Part shown: piece by piece, positions 11,000 to 19,671 of the stretch
Layout of the letters: each line of letters opens with the position of its first letter
Position numbering within the stretch: the first letter of the stretch is position 1
Assembly: GCA_017626015.1 (NCBI GenBank)
Contig: JAGAJO010000010.1
Span: 43,075 to 107,074 of the forward strand
DNA from: Ruminococcus sp.
GTDB lineage: Bacteria > Bacillota > Clostridia > Oscillospirales > Ruminococcaceae
Direction of reading: 5' to 3'
DNA: 64,000 bases
The notes under the pieces: generated by a model
The model's input: only the letters and a program-made list of their open reading frames with translations
Databases searched by the model: none
Told to the model about the DNA's origin: nothing
Translations under genes and position numbers: made by a program

Positions 11000-11713
11000 A
11001 TGAAAAAAATTCATATTCATCCCTCCCTTTTGGCTTTTTTATCTGTTGCACTTATGATGCTTTATCTGCATTTGACCAGACCCGATAAATGGTTTCATGA
11101 CGGATTAATGAATCACAGTCTGAAAGAGATACGTCTGTTTTTGATCTTAAGGCTGTTAGCACTTATTCCGTTGTCAGCTTTTTATTTTTATTCCTGTGTG
11201 AAGTTTGCACGGTGCGTTCAGTCATACAGCGAAAAATGGGCTTCCGATCCTGTCTGGCGGGCTGCGAGTATAAAAAGAAAGCAAACTTCATATCTTGGAA
11301 AGGGGGCAGTCCCTGTTTACTTTTTCATGATATGGTTTTTTCTTTGCTTTTGTGGCAGCGGAATGTACAAACCGGTTCTTTCTTATTATTCTACGCCGTT
11401 CTCAGATATTTCCGCTGTTATCAATATAACCAAGGATCTCAATGCCGAGCCGCAAGAAGTTCGGTGCAGCAGCTGTTGGGGTGGCAGAGCACTTTTTCCT
11501 TATACAGCTGAATCGGGACAATTGTATGATCAATATCTGAACGGATTGAAAGGGGATCGTGAATATCTGGAGTCGGTATCCGAAGAAATGACGATTTTGC
11601 AGCATAGAAATAACTGTATGGTAATTGTGTACTATCCCAATTCAAGAATTATTAAAGACGTATTTATTGAGGATACAGCAAGCACTGCACTGAAAACGGC
11701 AGACGGAAAATGA
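11000..11713 (+). CDS. unrecognised membrane protein
   Basis: I do not recognise this 237-residue protein. It has three hydrophobic segments (about residues 8-26, 45-66 and 103-122) and then a soluble C-terminal half of about 110 residues containing CSSCWGG. AAGGGAGGTGATG precedes the ATG, so it is likely translated. It stands alone between gatB and a bidirectional terminator whose stem begins inside the last codons of this gene. Confidence 0.6.
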   Translation: MKKIHIHPSLLAFLSVALMMLYLHLTRPDKWFHDGLMNHSLKEIRLFLILRLLALIPLSAFYFYSCVKFARCVQSYSEKWASDPVWRAASIKRKQTSYLGKGAVPVYFFMIWFFLCFCGSGMYKPVLSYYSTPFSDISAVINITKDLNAEPQEVRCSSCWGGRALFPYTAESGQLYDQYLNGLKGDREYLESVSEEMTILQHRNNCMVIVYYPNSRIIKDVFIEDTASTALKTADGK

Positions 11714-11730
11714 ACCGTCTGCCGTTTTTT
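11693..11730. terminator. bidirectional terminator
   Basis: A 14-bp stem (11693-11706 with 11715-11728) carries A and T runs on opposite ends, so it can stop transcription from the 11.0 kb gene on the plus strand and from mutS2 on the minus strand. The stop codon of the plus-strand gene lies in the loop. Confidence 0.85.
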
Positions 11731-11738
11731 ATAATGTA

Positions 11739-11774
11739 GTCAATACCGAACAACCATTGTGTGCGGTATTGCCT
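11739..11774. repeat. short copy of the GGCAACACCG palindromic repeat
   Basis: An inverted CAATACCG...CGGTATTG surrounds ACAACCATTGTGTG. It closely resembles the left end of the 180-bp element at 50165-50344 and the copy at 28541-28570. It looks like an internally deleted version with only the two ends left. Confidence 0.55.
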
Positions 11775-11798
11775 TATAATTTATATCGGATCTGTAGC

Positions 11799-14198
11799 TT
11801 ATTTCAGTTCCACTATAGTAACTCCGTCCTCTCCTTCGCCGTATACTCCTGGACGGTATGATTTTACAGAGGGGTGACGCTTAAGGTGCGATCTAATTGC
11901 ATTTTTCAGTACGCCCGTACCTCTTCCGTGAATTACGGTAAGCATCGTTATGCCTGACATGACTGCATTGTCAATAAAGCTGTCGACCTCGTGTACTCCC
12001 TCGTCAGAAGCATATCCCCGTATGTCAAGCTCGGTGGAAAAACGGCGGGTCATTCTGCTTTCAACGCCCTTTGTAGAAACACCCTTATTCTGAGGTTTTT
12101 TCTTCTGAGGTGCTTTTCCCGGCTGTTCTTTTTCGACTAAACGCAGCTTTTTCACATCAATTTTCGCTTTCATTACGCCTGTCTGCACAAAGCACATACC
12201 CTTGTCGTCCGGGGGAGAAACAACGATACCACGGCGCTTGGTGTCAGTGATTAACACGCTGTCGCCTTTCTTTAACGCCCTTGGAAGCACATATCCGTCA
12301 TCATGCTGTTCTGATACCGGATTTGCTTCAAGATAAAGCTTGTTCATTGTTGATCTCTGCTTGTGCTTTGCGTCAATAGCTCTCTGAGCAAAGGATTCTT
12401 TTTCTTTCTCCTTCCGCAGACTGTCAAGCTCGTCCACCAAAGCTTGTGACTGACGCTGGACACGGCTTACAATGCTGCTTGCCTCACGTCTTGCTTTTTC
12501 AAGCTCGGCTTCCTTTTGCTCATAAAGCTTTTCACGCTCTGAGGCAAGCTCGTTTCTGAGCCGTTCAGCTTCAGAACGGTATTTCTCTGCGAGACGGTTA
12601 TTTTCCTCAAGCTCTGTTCTTGCCTTTTCAAGATTGTCTATAATAGTTTCAAAACGTCTGTTTTCAGCGGAAATAAGTGACTTTGCATAGCTGATGATCT
12701 CGCTGTCGATCCCCAGACTTGCGGAAATAGCAAAAGCGTTGGATTTTCCCGGAGAACCTATGATAAGCCTGTATGTGGGCTTCAGAGTGTTAACGTCAAA
12801 TTCGCAGGAGGCATTCTCCACTCCTGCGGTGTCAAGAGCGTACATCTTAAGCTCCTGATAATGAGTAGTGGTCACAAGAGTTGCACCAAGCTGCCTGAGT
12901 CTCTCAATGATCGAAACAGCCAGAGCAGCGCCTTCTACAGGATCGGTGCCTGAACCAAGCTCATCTATAAGTACGAGACTTTGGAAATCCGCCGTATCAA
13001 GAATGTCTTTGACTCTGTTTATGTGCGAGGAAAATGTTGACAGATTATGTTCTATAGATTGTCTGTCTCCTATGTCCACAAGGATATTCTGATAAACGGA
13101 GATCCTGCTACCGTCGGATGCGGGAATAAGCATTCCGCACATTGTCATAAGGGTGAGAAGTCCCACAGTTTTAAGCGTAACTGTTTTTCCGCCTGTGTTA
13201 GGACCTGTAATTATAAGCGCCGAATAGCTTTCGCCTACGGAAAAGTTAATAGGTACAGCTTTTTTTTCATCAAGAAGAGGATGCCGTGCCTTATTTAATA
13301 TTATCACTCCGTCATCGGAAATTTCGGGAGGCATTGCCTTCATTTTTGCTCCCAGATTGGCCTTTGCAAAGTATAAATTAAGCTTCACGGCAGCGTCATA
13401 GCTTGAAATGATCTGTTCCCGCATTTCTGCGCACTCTCTTGAAAATTCTGCAAGTATGCGGCGTATCTCGTCCTGCTCCCTGCCTTGAAGAATGCGTATA
13501 TCGTTGTTTGCCTCTACCACTGAAATAGGCTCGATAAACAGCGTAGAGCCCGTCTGTGATGTGTCATGTACAAGTCCGTTTACATTGCCTTTGAATTCGG
13601 TTTTTACCGGTAGTACAAAACGTCCGTCACGCATGGTTATAATAGATTCCTGCAAATACTTCTGCGTTGATGGAGATTTTATCATTTTATCAAGGGTTTC
13701 TCTGATTTTAAGTCCCGAACGCATAATTTTTTGTCTTATTGACCTCAGTTCGGGGCTTGCGTCATCTGAAAGATTTTCATCGTCCAGAATAGCATTTTCA
13801 AGCTTCTGCCACAGCTGCTTGTCAGGGAAGAGACTTTCAAACAGATATGATAGGGAAGTTTCTTTCCTGTCCGTTTGTTCATACCAGCGTGAAAGCTCAT
13901 AGGTCTGACCAAGAACCTTTTTTATTTCCAGAAGCTCCGGCAATGACAAAACCCCTCCGGAGTGCGCTCTGTTCAGAGAAGCGGTAACGTTGTGTATACT
14001 GTAAAATCCGGGAGTACCGTATTTTACCGACAGATCAAAAGCATCGGCTGTTTTGCCTACCTCCTGTCTGACAGTATACAGATCACAGCTCGGTTCGATC
14101 GCAAGCGCAGCCTGTCTGCTGTCCTCGCTGGAGCATTCAGCCGCAAGCATTTGCAGTACCTTGTCAAGCTCCAGTATTTCATAATTTTTATTATTCAT
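11799..14198 (-). CDS. mutS2: MutS2 family DNA/ribosome-acting ATPase-endonuclease
   Basis: MutS2 has been linked to suppression of recombination and, more recently, to rescue of collided ribosomes. The MutS core carries Walker A GPNTGGKT and the LVLIDELGSGTDP Walker B. A coiled-coil region with many Glu/Arg/Lys (about residues 520-620) follows, and the C terminus is an Smr nuclease domain with LDIRG and the HGRGTG motif. Length of 799 residues is standard. It is the last gene of the yqfC-to-mutS2 minus-strand run. Confidence 0.94.
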   Translation of the reverse strand: MNNKNYEILELDKVLQMLAAECSSEDSRQAALAIEPSCDLYTVRQEVGKTADAFDLSVKYGTPGFYSIHNVTASLNRAHSGGVLSLPELLEIKKVLGQTYELSRWYEQTDRKETSLSYLFESLFPDKQLWQKLENAILDDENLSDDASPELRSIRQKIMRSGLKIRETLDKMIKSPSTQKYLQESIITMRDGRFVLPVKTEFKGNVNGLVHDTSQTGSTLFIEPISVVEANNDIRILQGREQDEIRRILAEFSRECAEMREQIISSYDAAVKLNLYFAKANLGAKMKAMPPEISDDGVIILNKARHPLLDEKKAVPINFSVGESYSALIITGPNTGGKTVTLKTVGLLTLMTMCGMLIPASDGSRISVYQNILVDIGDRQSIEHNLSTFSSHINRVKDILDTADFQSLVLIDELGSGTDPVEGAALAVSIIERLRQLGATLVTTTHYQELKMYALDTAGVENASCEFDVNTLKPTYRLIIGSPGKSNAFAISASLGIDSEIISYAKSLISAENRRFETIIDNLEKARTELEENNRLAEKYRSEAERLRNELASEREKLYEQKEAELEKARREASSIVSRVQRQSQALVDELDSLRKEKEKESFAQRAIDAKHKQRSTMNKLYLEANPVSEQHDDGYVLPRALKKGDSVLITDTKRRGIVVSPPDDKGMCFVQTGVMKAKIDVKKLRLVEKEQPGKAPQKKKPQNKGVSTKGVESRMTRRFSTELDIRGYASDEGVHEVDSFIDNAVMSGITMLTVIHGRGTGVLKNAIRSHLKRHPSVKSYRPGVYGEGEDGVTIVELK

Positions 14199-14246
14199 AT
14201 TATTATATCCCTTAATTTATTCAGGAATTTTCTCCTTTCGGTATCT

Positions 14247-14999
14247 TTAGATCTTTCTGTAAAAATCAAGAGCGGAAAAATCGCTGTTCAGATGACAGCC
14301 TACGAAGCGTTCAGTAAACAGCGTAAGCTTTTTCTGATATTTTGAGCTTATTTTAAAGGAAAAAAGACGATCAAACTCTGTCAGAGCGATAAAACGGATT
14401 ATGTAAAGCATAGTTTTATCCATGACAAAATCGTTTATATCGTCATTACCGTCATAGCAGTCGCTGCAAAGCAGATTATTATCGTGAAAGCTGAAATGCA
14501 TCTGATCGGATTCATAAGCAAAGCAGTTTGAACATCCCACAAGCTCCGGACGAAGACCTATTTCACAAAGCAGTCTGAGTTCAAACACTGATTTCAGCAA
14601 TTCCATATCCCTTTCGCCCTTGTTGAGATAATAGAAGGTATTGAGCGCAAGACGCATGATCTCGCTGCAATTTTCGTTTTCTGTTCCTGTATATATAAGT
14701 AGCTGAGAAAAATACGAAGCCAGCGCCAGACGTTTTGCGTCAAGCCTTATATTATAAAACAGCTTGACAGGCTCGCTGCTGTTTAAAAAGTAGCTGACCT
14801 GTCCTAAGGCGTTTTTCTTTTCTTCAAGACATAGCGCCGAATATGTGAACGACTGAGTTGACGAAGCAGTTTTGGAGCTTTTCTTTCCTCCTCTGATAAA
14901 AACATATATAACGCCCTTTTCGGCAGTCAGAACACATATGGATTTGCTTGCTTCGCCCCTGTCGCTTTCCTTAAGTATCAGACCCTTTAAGGTTGTCAT
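14247..14999 (-). CDS. recO: DNA repair protein RecO
   Basis: RecO helps load RecA on SSB-coated single-stranded DNA. It has the N-terminal OB fold (TLKGLILKESDRGE at the start) and a central helical region with the zinc-ribbon cysteines CSNC and CSDC. The length of 250 residues is typical. Its first 29 bases overlap the yqzL-like gene, as expected for coupled translation in the era-yqzL-recO group. Confidence 0.9.
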   Translation of the reverse strand: MTTLKGLILKESDRGEASKSICVLTAEKGVIYVFIRGGKKSSKTASSTQSFTYSALCLEEKKNALGQVSYFLNSSEPVKLFYNIRLDAKRLALASYFSQLLIYTGTENENCSEIMRLALNTFYYLNKGERDMELLKSVFELRLLCEIGLRPELVGCSNCFAYESDQMHFSFHDNNLLCSDCYDGNDDINDFVMDKTMLYIIRFIALTEFDRLFSFKISSKYQKKLTLFTERFVGCHLNSDFSALDFYRKI

Positions 15000-15084
15000 T
15001 TTCCGCTACCTCTTTTTCATAACGTGTGTAATTGATGTAATCTATGATCTTACCGCTCATATAAAACCTGTCCCAAAGACTCAT
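14971..15084 (-). CDS. yqzL: YqzL-like small protein (37 residues)
   Basis: An ATG at 15084 follows AAAGGCGGTGG by five bases and opens a 37-codon frame ending at 14971. It reads MSLWDRFYMSGKIIDYINY and ends in a charged tail. The W-x-x-F, then G-x-I-x-x-Y pattern matches the YqzL-like family, and in Bacillus yqzL lies in this same position between era and recO. The overlap with recO suggests translational coupling. Its function is unknown. The call is based on motif, ribosome site and synteny, all seen here. Confidence 0.82.
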   Translation of the reverse strand: MSLWDRFYMSGKIIDYINYTRYEKEVAENDNLKGSDT

Positions 15085-15156
15085 TAAGTCCACCGCCTTT
15101 CAAAGCTATTATTTGCCCTTGAAAATAAAAATATAAGCGGTAAATTTTTCGTTCGG

Positions 15157-16062
15157 TTATGAAAGACCGAAATTCTTTATCATTCCCTCACGGTTTCTCC
15201 AGCCCTCTTTGACCTTTACCCAGCACTGAAGATTGACCTTTATACGGAAAAAGTCCTCAAGATCCGCTCTTGCGTCCTGTCCTATCTTTCTGAGCATAGA
15301 GCCTCCCTTACCTATGACGATACCCTTGTGCGATTCTCGTTCGCAGAAAATAGTAGCTGTTATGTCCAGAATGGGAGTCCCGCTTCTGTCTTCACGCTCA
15401 TTAAGGCTTTCGATAGTTACGGCTATTCCGTGGGGGACCTCCTCGTTAAGATTCATAAGCGCCTTTTCACGAATGATCTCCGACATAATGACTTTTTCAG
15501 GCTGATCTGTAAATTTGTCATCCGGAAAATAATGCGGACCGTTTCCGGCGTATTTCTCAAGGATCTCCATAAGCAGATCCAGCCCCTCGCCGTTCAGGAC
15601 GCTTACAGGGATAATTTCCTCAAAATCGTAAAGTCCTGAATATTCCGCAAGCTTTTCTATAAGCCTGTCCTTATTTTCCAGCAGATCTATCTTGTTGAGC
15701 AGAAGTATTACCTTTGACTTTTCGCCGCTGATGTTTTTTATAAGATCAGTTTCGTTCTCAGATATTTTTTTCGTACAGTCGCACATCAGTAAAATTACGT
15801 CAACACCGGTTACTGTTTCACTGACAGTGTTGATCATATGCTCGGAAAGCTTATTCCTTGCCCTGTGCATTCCCGGAGTATCCATAAAAACATACTGGAT
15901 CTCGCCCTTTGTAAGAACTCCGGTGATTTTTGTGCGGGTAGTCTGAGGCTTGTCGCTTACCGCTGCGATTTTCTCTCCTACAAGCGCATTAAGCAAAGAA
16001 GATTTTCCTGCATTGGCACGACCTGCGATAGTAACAAATAAATTTTTTTTGTTTGTGTTCAT
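15157..16062 (-). CDS. era: GTPase Era
   Basis: Ras-like GTPase that binds 16S rRNA during 30S assembly. G1 is AGRANAGKSS, G3 is DTPGMH and G4 is NKID. The C-terminal KH domain includes VIGKGGSMLRKIG. Length 301 is standard. It lies between dgkA and yqzL, the classical Firmicute order. Confidence 0.96.
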   Translation of the reverse strand: MNTNKKNLFVTIAGRANAGKSSLLNALVGEKIAAVSDKPQTTRTKITGVLTKGEIQYVFMDTPGMHRARNKLSEHMINTVSETVTGVDVILLMCDCTKKISENETDLIKNISGEKSKVILLLNKIDLLENKDRLIEKLAEYSGLYDFEEIIPVSVLNGEGLDLLMEILEKYAGNGPHYFPDDKFTDQPEKVIMSEIIREKALMNLNEEVPHGIAVTIESLNEREDRSGTPILDITATIFCERESHKGIVIGKGGSMLRKIGQDARADLEDFFRIKVNLQCWVKVKEGWRNREGMIKNFGLS

Positions 16063-16072
16063 AATCCATTCC

Positions 16073-16558
16073 TTAATTATTTATTTTATCCTTTTTTATG
16101 GCAAAGACCCATACCAGCCATACTGCGCAGAAAATTGCCATTATTACGGCAAGATAAGGCTTTTCGTAAATAAGACATTTAAGAGCGTTGATTGAGTTTT
16201 TTCTGAGAAATAATATTCCTCCAACGCAAAGCGAAATTACAGCAGCACACAGTACTCCTCCGGCAGCACAGTCCTTTGCAGCTTTTGCAACGGGGGATCT
16301 TTTCTCGCCGCATATCAGATCAACGGCATATTCCACTGCCGTGTTTATACATTCCATTGCCAGAACGGCTCCGATAGACAAAAATACTGCGCATTTTTCC
16401 GCAGCTGTAAGACCGCACGCAAAGGAAAGGAACGCAGCAATGATCGCTGCGCCTGTATGAAATCTCATATTACGCTGAGTTTTTACGCAGCAGATCATTC
16501 CGTTCCATGCAAAACGAAATCCGTTCAGAAAGCTTTTGATCTCAGTTTTTATGCTCAT
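16073..16558 (-). CDS. dgkA: undecaprenol/diacylglycerol kinase family protein
   Basis: Small membrane lipid kinase; in Gram-positive bacteria this family mainly phosphorylates undecaprenol. The family core AMECINTAVEYAVDL and the AKAAKDCAAGGVL helix carry the catalytic Glu and Mg/ATP-binding residues. Three family helices are followed by an extra hydrophobic C-terminal stretch (about residues 130-155), making 161 residues, longer than the usual 120-130. ATG 16558 is preferred over a TTG at 16570. It overlaps the end of ybeY by 17 bases. Confidence 0.9.
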   Translation of the reverse strand: MSIKTEIKSFLNGFRFAWNGMICCVKTQRNMRFHTGAAIIAAFLSFACGLTAAEKCAVFLSIGAVLAMECINTAVEYAVDLICGEKRSPVAKAAKDCAAGGVLCAAVISLCVGGILFLRKNSINALKCLIYEKPYLAVIMAIFCAVWLVWVFAIKKDKINN

Positions 16559-17054
16559 GCTCGCCGACAAAGGTTTCGTCTCTGGAAATACCCAGACTGC
16601 CGAGGATAGCCTCTTCCTTTTCTCTCATGATACGCTCCTGAAGGCTGCTTTCTTCATGGTCGTAGCCCAGCAGATGAAGCATGGAGTGAACAGTCAGGAA
16701 CCCGACCTCACGCTCCAGCGAGTGACCGTAAATTTCCGCCTGTCTGCACGCCGTTTCAAGACTGATTACTATATCCCCAAGAAGCTTTGCGCCAGTTTCA
16801 TGATTTATATCGTATTCACCGTTTTCACCCAACGGGAAGCTCAGAACGTCTGTAGCCCTGTCTATGTCTCTGTGCTGCAAGTTAAGCTCATGAATTGTTT
16901 TATCGTTTACAAATGAGACCGATACCTCGAAATCATCGTCAAAGCCTTCGTATTCTGTAACGGCATGGCAGCATCTTCTTACAAGCATTCTTATGCCCAC
17001 AGGAATTTTTATTTCAGTCTGATTATTTGAAATCATTACCTTAACCTTGCCCAT
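16542..17054 (-). CDS. ybeY: endoribonuclease YbeY (rRNA maturation factor)
   Basis: Metal-dependent RNase for 16S rRNA 3'-end maturation and 70S quality control. The zinc signature HSMLHLLGYDH is intact. ATG 17054, preceded by AAGGAGTG, gives MGKVKVMISN and 170 residues. An in-frame ATG at 17087 lies inside phoH and lacks a site. It overlaps phoH by 14 bases. Confidence 0.93.
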   Translation of the reverse strand: MGKVKVMISNNQTEIKIPVGIRMLVRRCCHAVTEYEGFDDDFEVSVSFVNDKTIHELNLQHRDIDRATDVLSFPLGENGEYDINHETGAKLLGDIVISLETACRQAEIYGHSLEREVGFLTVHSMLHLLGYDHEESSLQERIMREKEEAILGSLGISRDETFVGEHEHKN

Positions 17055-18018
17055 TGTTTTTCCCACTCCTTTTTGAATATTTTTCATATGCGAGAATTAT
17101 ATCCTGCACAAGCTTGTGCCTTACAACGTCCTTATCGGAAAAACGGTTAACGGCAATTCCGTCGATATCCTTCAATATGTGCGTTGCCTGTATCAGTCCG
17201 GATTTTTTTCTGTCAGGAAGATCTATCTGGGTTATATCGCCTGTTATAACTATTTTTGAGTTGAAACCAAGACGGGTCAGGAACATTTTCATCTGCTCGT
17301 GGGTAGTATTCTGTGCCTCGTCCAGAATTATAAATGCATCATCAAGCGTTCTTCCTCTCATGTACGCTAAAGGAGCGACTTCGATACATCCACGCTCCTG
17401 CTGTCTTGCAAAGGATTCGGGACCAAGCATTTCAAATAATGCGTCATAAAGCGGCCTCAGATAAGGGTCGACCTTGTTCTGCAGGTCGCCGGGAAGAAAT
17501 CCAAGCTTTTCACCGGCTTCTACCGCAGGGCGTGTGAGAATTATTTTTTCGACCTCATGCGCTTTGAACGCCTTCACTGCCATTGCAACCGCAAGATAGG
17601 TCTTTCCTGTTCCAGCCGGTCCGACTCCTAATACTATGGTATTTTTCTTTATTAACTCAACATAGCGTTTTTGTCCAAGAGTCTTGGGCTTGACTATTTT
17701 GCCGGAAGCCGTAACGCAGATACCGTCGTCGCTCATGTTTTTAAGCTCATACTGTCTGCCTTCTTTTACGAGGGTAAAAACATATCTGACGACCTGTTCG
17801 TCGATCTTTTCACCCTTTTCTATCAAGGAAACAAGACCGTCTACCGCCTGTGAGGCATTAAAAACCTCTTCCTCACCGCCGGTTATCCTTATTTCTCCGC
17901 CCCTTGCCAGGATCGTTACATTATATTCCCGCTGAATAAGGTTTACATTTTCATCATAGTTGCCGAACAGATTTGCAACAGTTTCCATTCTGTCAACGCT
18001 GATATTTTTTTCTGCCAT
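17041..18018 (-). CDS. phoH: PhoH-like ATPase
   Basis: P-loop ATPase of the PhoH/YbeZ type, probably acting on RNA with its partner YbeY. Walker A is GPAGTGKTYLA near residue 130, and Walker B is IILDEAQNT. A KH-like N-terminal region precedes the ATPase domain. Length 325 is usual. It has its own promoter downstream of yqfD, and phoH-ybeY coupling is conserved in many bacteria. Confidence 0.94.
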   Translation of the reverse strand: MAEKNISVDRMETVANLFGNYDENVNLIQREYNVTILARGGEIRITGGEEEVFNASQAVDGLVSLIEKGEKIDEQVVRYVFTLVKEGRQYELKNMSDDGICVTASGKIVKPKTLGQKRYVELIKKNTIVLGVGPAGTGKTYLAVAMAVKAFKAHEVEKIILTRPAVEAGEKLGFLPGDLQNKVDPYLRPLYDALFEMLGPESFARQQERGCIEVAPLAYMRGRTLDDAFIILDEAQNTTHEQMKMFLTRLGFNSKIVITGDITQIDLPDRKKSGLIQATHILKDIDGIAVNRFSDKDVVRHKLVQDIILAYEKYSKRSGKNNGQG

Positions 18019-18066
18019 TAATTTACCATCCCGTCCGATAAGAATTTATTTCATTAATACAGAATT

Positions 18067-18095
18067 ATTATATCACATTTCCGTAAAAAAAGCAA
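18067..18095 (-). promoter_or_regulatory. promoter for phoH-ybeY-dgkA-era operon
   Basis: On the minus strand: TTGCTT (18090-18095), 17-base spacer, TATAAT (18067-18072) with TG extension. It gives the housekeeping genes their own start, separate from the sporulation genes yqfCD upstream. Confidence 0.75.
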
Positions 18096-18123
18096 TATAT
18101 TCAGCAATATTTACATAATTATT

Positions 18124-19311
18124 TCATTTTGGTATAAAAAATTCAGACTCCTTGCTTATTACGCCGTAAAGTGTGTAAGTAACGGTAAGCTCCACGCCAT
18201 TGTCGGTAATTTCGGTATTACATTTTCTGTCCTTAAGTTCGTAATCCTTAAGAAAATTCTGTTCGTACGTGTACGCCTTGTCTCCTGCAAGTCCGACTGC
18301 TTCATTTTCGGAAAGCTTTTTTGTGATATAATCGTATTCCCTCAGATCAAGATCAGTTATTCCTATAGGAAGCTTCCAGCCGAAGATCCTTGGTACGCTT
18401 ACACTTTCGCTGCTTGTAAAATAGCCCTTTGGCATATGGGTAAAAAGAGGAATATCTGCGCTGAAGAAATTGAGATATCTTACGGTTTCTTCACGCCCGG
18501 TAGATATCCTCACCCTTTCCTCAAAAGGCTGACTGAAGGTCACGACACGTTCAAATGTACCGTATACTTTACCTATGCTCCTGGCGTATGTCGTTTTTGT
18601 TTCCACGACTTCTTTCCCGTCTACCCAGCTTGATTTAGAGGTTATTATTTCTCCTCCTACAATTATATCTCCCTTTGTGACCCCGCTTCCCGTGCATATT
18701 TTCACCTGTCCGTCCAGAATATCCAGCTTTTCTATAACACCGTTTTCACAAGCTATAAGATTACTTGGGAGCCTTGAGGTAAAGCCTTTTGGTTTGGGTA
18801 TATTTTCAATAACGTCTACCGTAAGGCGGTTGCCATCCTGGGAGATACCTATCCACGAAACCTCGCTTACACGTTTCATGACCTCACGTTCTACCACCGG
18901 GTAGTTTATATCAGGGATATATGTTCCCGGAGAAACTCCCTCGACCTCCAGCGCCTGAATGATTTCTTTTTGTAACTCTCTGTCCTCTGTCTGTATATCC
19001 AGACGCATGACCGTATTGGAATAATATGTGCAAAGCGCTGCCGCTGCTGCTGCTCCTGCTATCAGTCCCGGACGTTTTTTCAGTGTCCGGAAAAGCTTCA
19101 GCATTCCGTTGTGTTTTAAAATATCGGCGGTGCAGTTGCATTCATTACATATCTTTTCAAATTTTCTTTGGTATTCATAAGAAAGTCTGAGGTAAAGACA
19201 GCCGTCTTTTTCGTGTATGCGCTCTGCCGGGATTTTGTCCTTGATCAGTCTTCTGTAAAGTCTTGGTATTCCGCTGCCTTCTATTTTATAGTCAACGCTT
19301 CCGAAAATCAT
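18124..19311 (-). CDS. yqfD: sporulation protein YqfD
   Basis: YqfD-family sporulation protein (395 residues), related to the stage IV protein of the Bacillus yqfC-yqfD-phoH cluster. A cytoplasmic N-terminal region is followed by one membrane segment (about residues 90-108, AGAAAAAALCTYYS) and a long external domain containing VSWIGISQDGNRLTVDVIE. It overlaps yqfC by four bases. Expression in the mother cell is known for Bacillus; no clear sigma-E promoter could be proven here. Confidence 0.87.
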   Translation of the reverse strand: MIFGSVDYKIEGSGIPRLYRRLIKDKIPAERIHEKDGCLYLRLSYEYQRKFEKICNECNCTADILKHNGMLKLFRTLKKRPGLIAGAAAAAALCTYYSNTVMRLDIQTEDRELQKEIIQALEVEGVSPGTYIPDINYPVVEREVMKRVSEVSWIGISQDGNRLTVDVIENIPKPKGFTSRLPSNLIACENGVIEKLDILDGQVKICTGSGVTKGDIIVGGEIITSKSSWVDGKEVVETKTTYARSIGKVYGTFERVVTFSQPFEERVRISTGREETVRYLNFFSADIPLFTHMPKGYFTSSESVSVPRIFGWKLPIGITDLDLREYDYITKKLSENEAVGLAGDKAYTYEQNFLKDYELKDRKCNTEITDNGVELTVTYTLYGVISKESEFFIPK

Positions 19312-19592
19312 GATTCACGCTCCCTTATCCGCCTGGAGGTCAGCTTTATCTGCTCGATAGTGCCGTGTATTTCCACACATTCTTCGGTGTAATTGGAAAG
19401 CATCAGTTCCGCCCCCCATATCTCCACCTCAAAGGATCCGGTCATCACTCTTACGCAAACGTCCGTGCATTCGCAGATCTGTTTGCAGTTTTCCACGATC
19501 GCTTCGGTGTTGTCGGCTATCCGTATATAGGACTTAAGATAGGCAAGCTCTCCTGTAAGCCCGAAAAAGCTCAGAATAGGTATTTTTTTCAA
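19308..19592 (-). CDS. yqfC: YqfC-like sporulation protein
   Basis: A 94-residue soluble protein with the YqfC pattern: an N-terminal variable part, then SFEVEIWGAELMLSNYTEECVEI followed in the family by a short basic end. Start is TTG 19592 with GGAGGAC nearby. The stop overlaps the yqfD start, so translation is probably coupled. It diverges from the ylbJ-like gene, placing two sporulation units back to back. Confidence 0.82.
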   Translation of the reverse strand: MKKIPILSFFGLTGELAYLKSYIRIADNTEAIVENCKQICECTDVCVRVMTGSFEVEIWGAELMLSNYTEECVEIHGTIEQIKLTSRRIRERES

Positions 19593-19671
19593 TGTCTTGT
19601 CCTCCAGATGTTTTTTGTATAATTATATTATTGATCTTTGCGGCATATACATTGGACAAGGAGGAATAACT

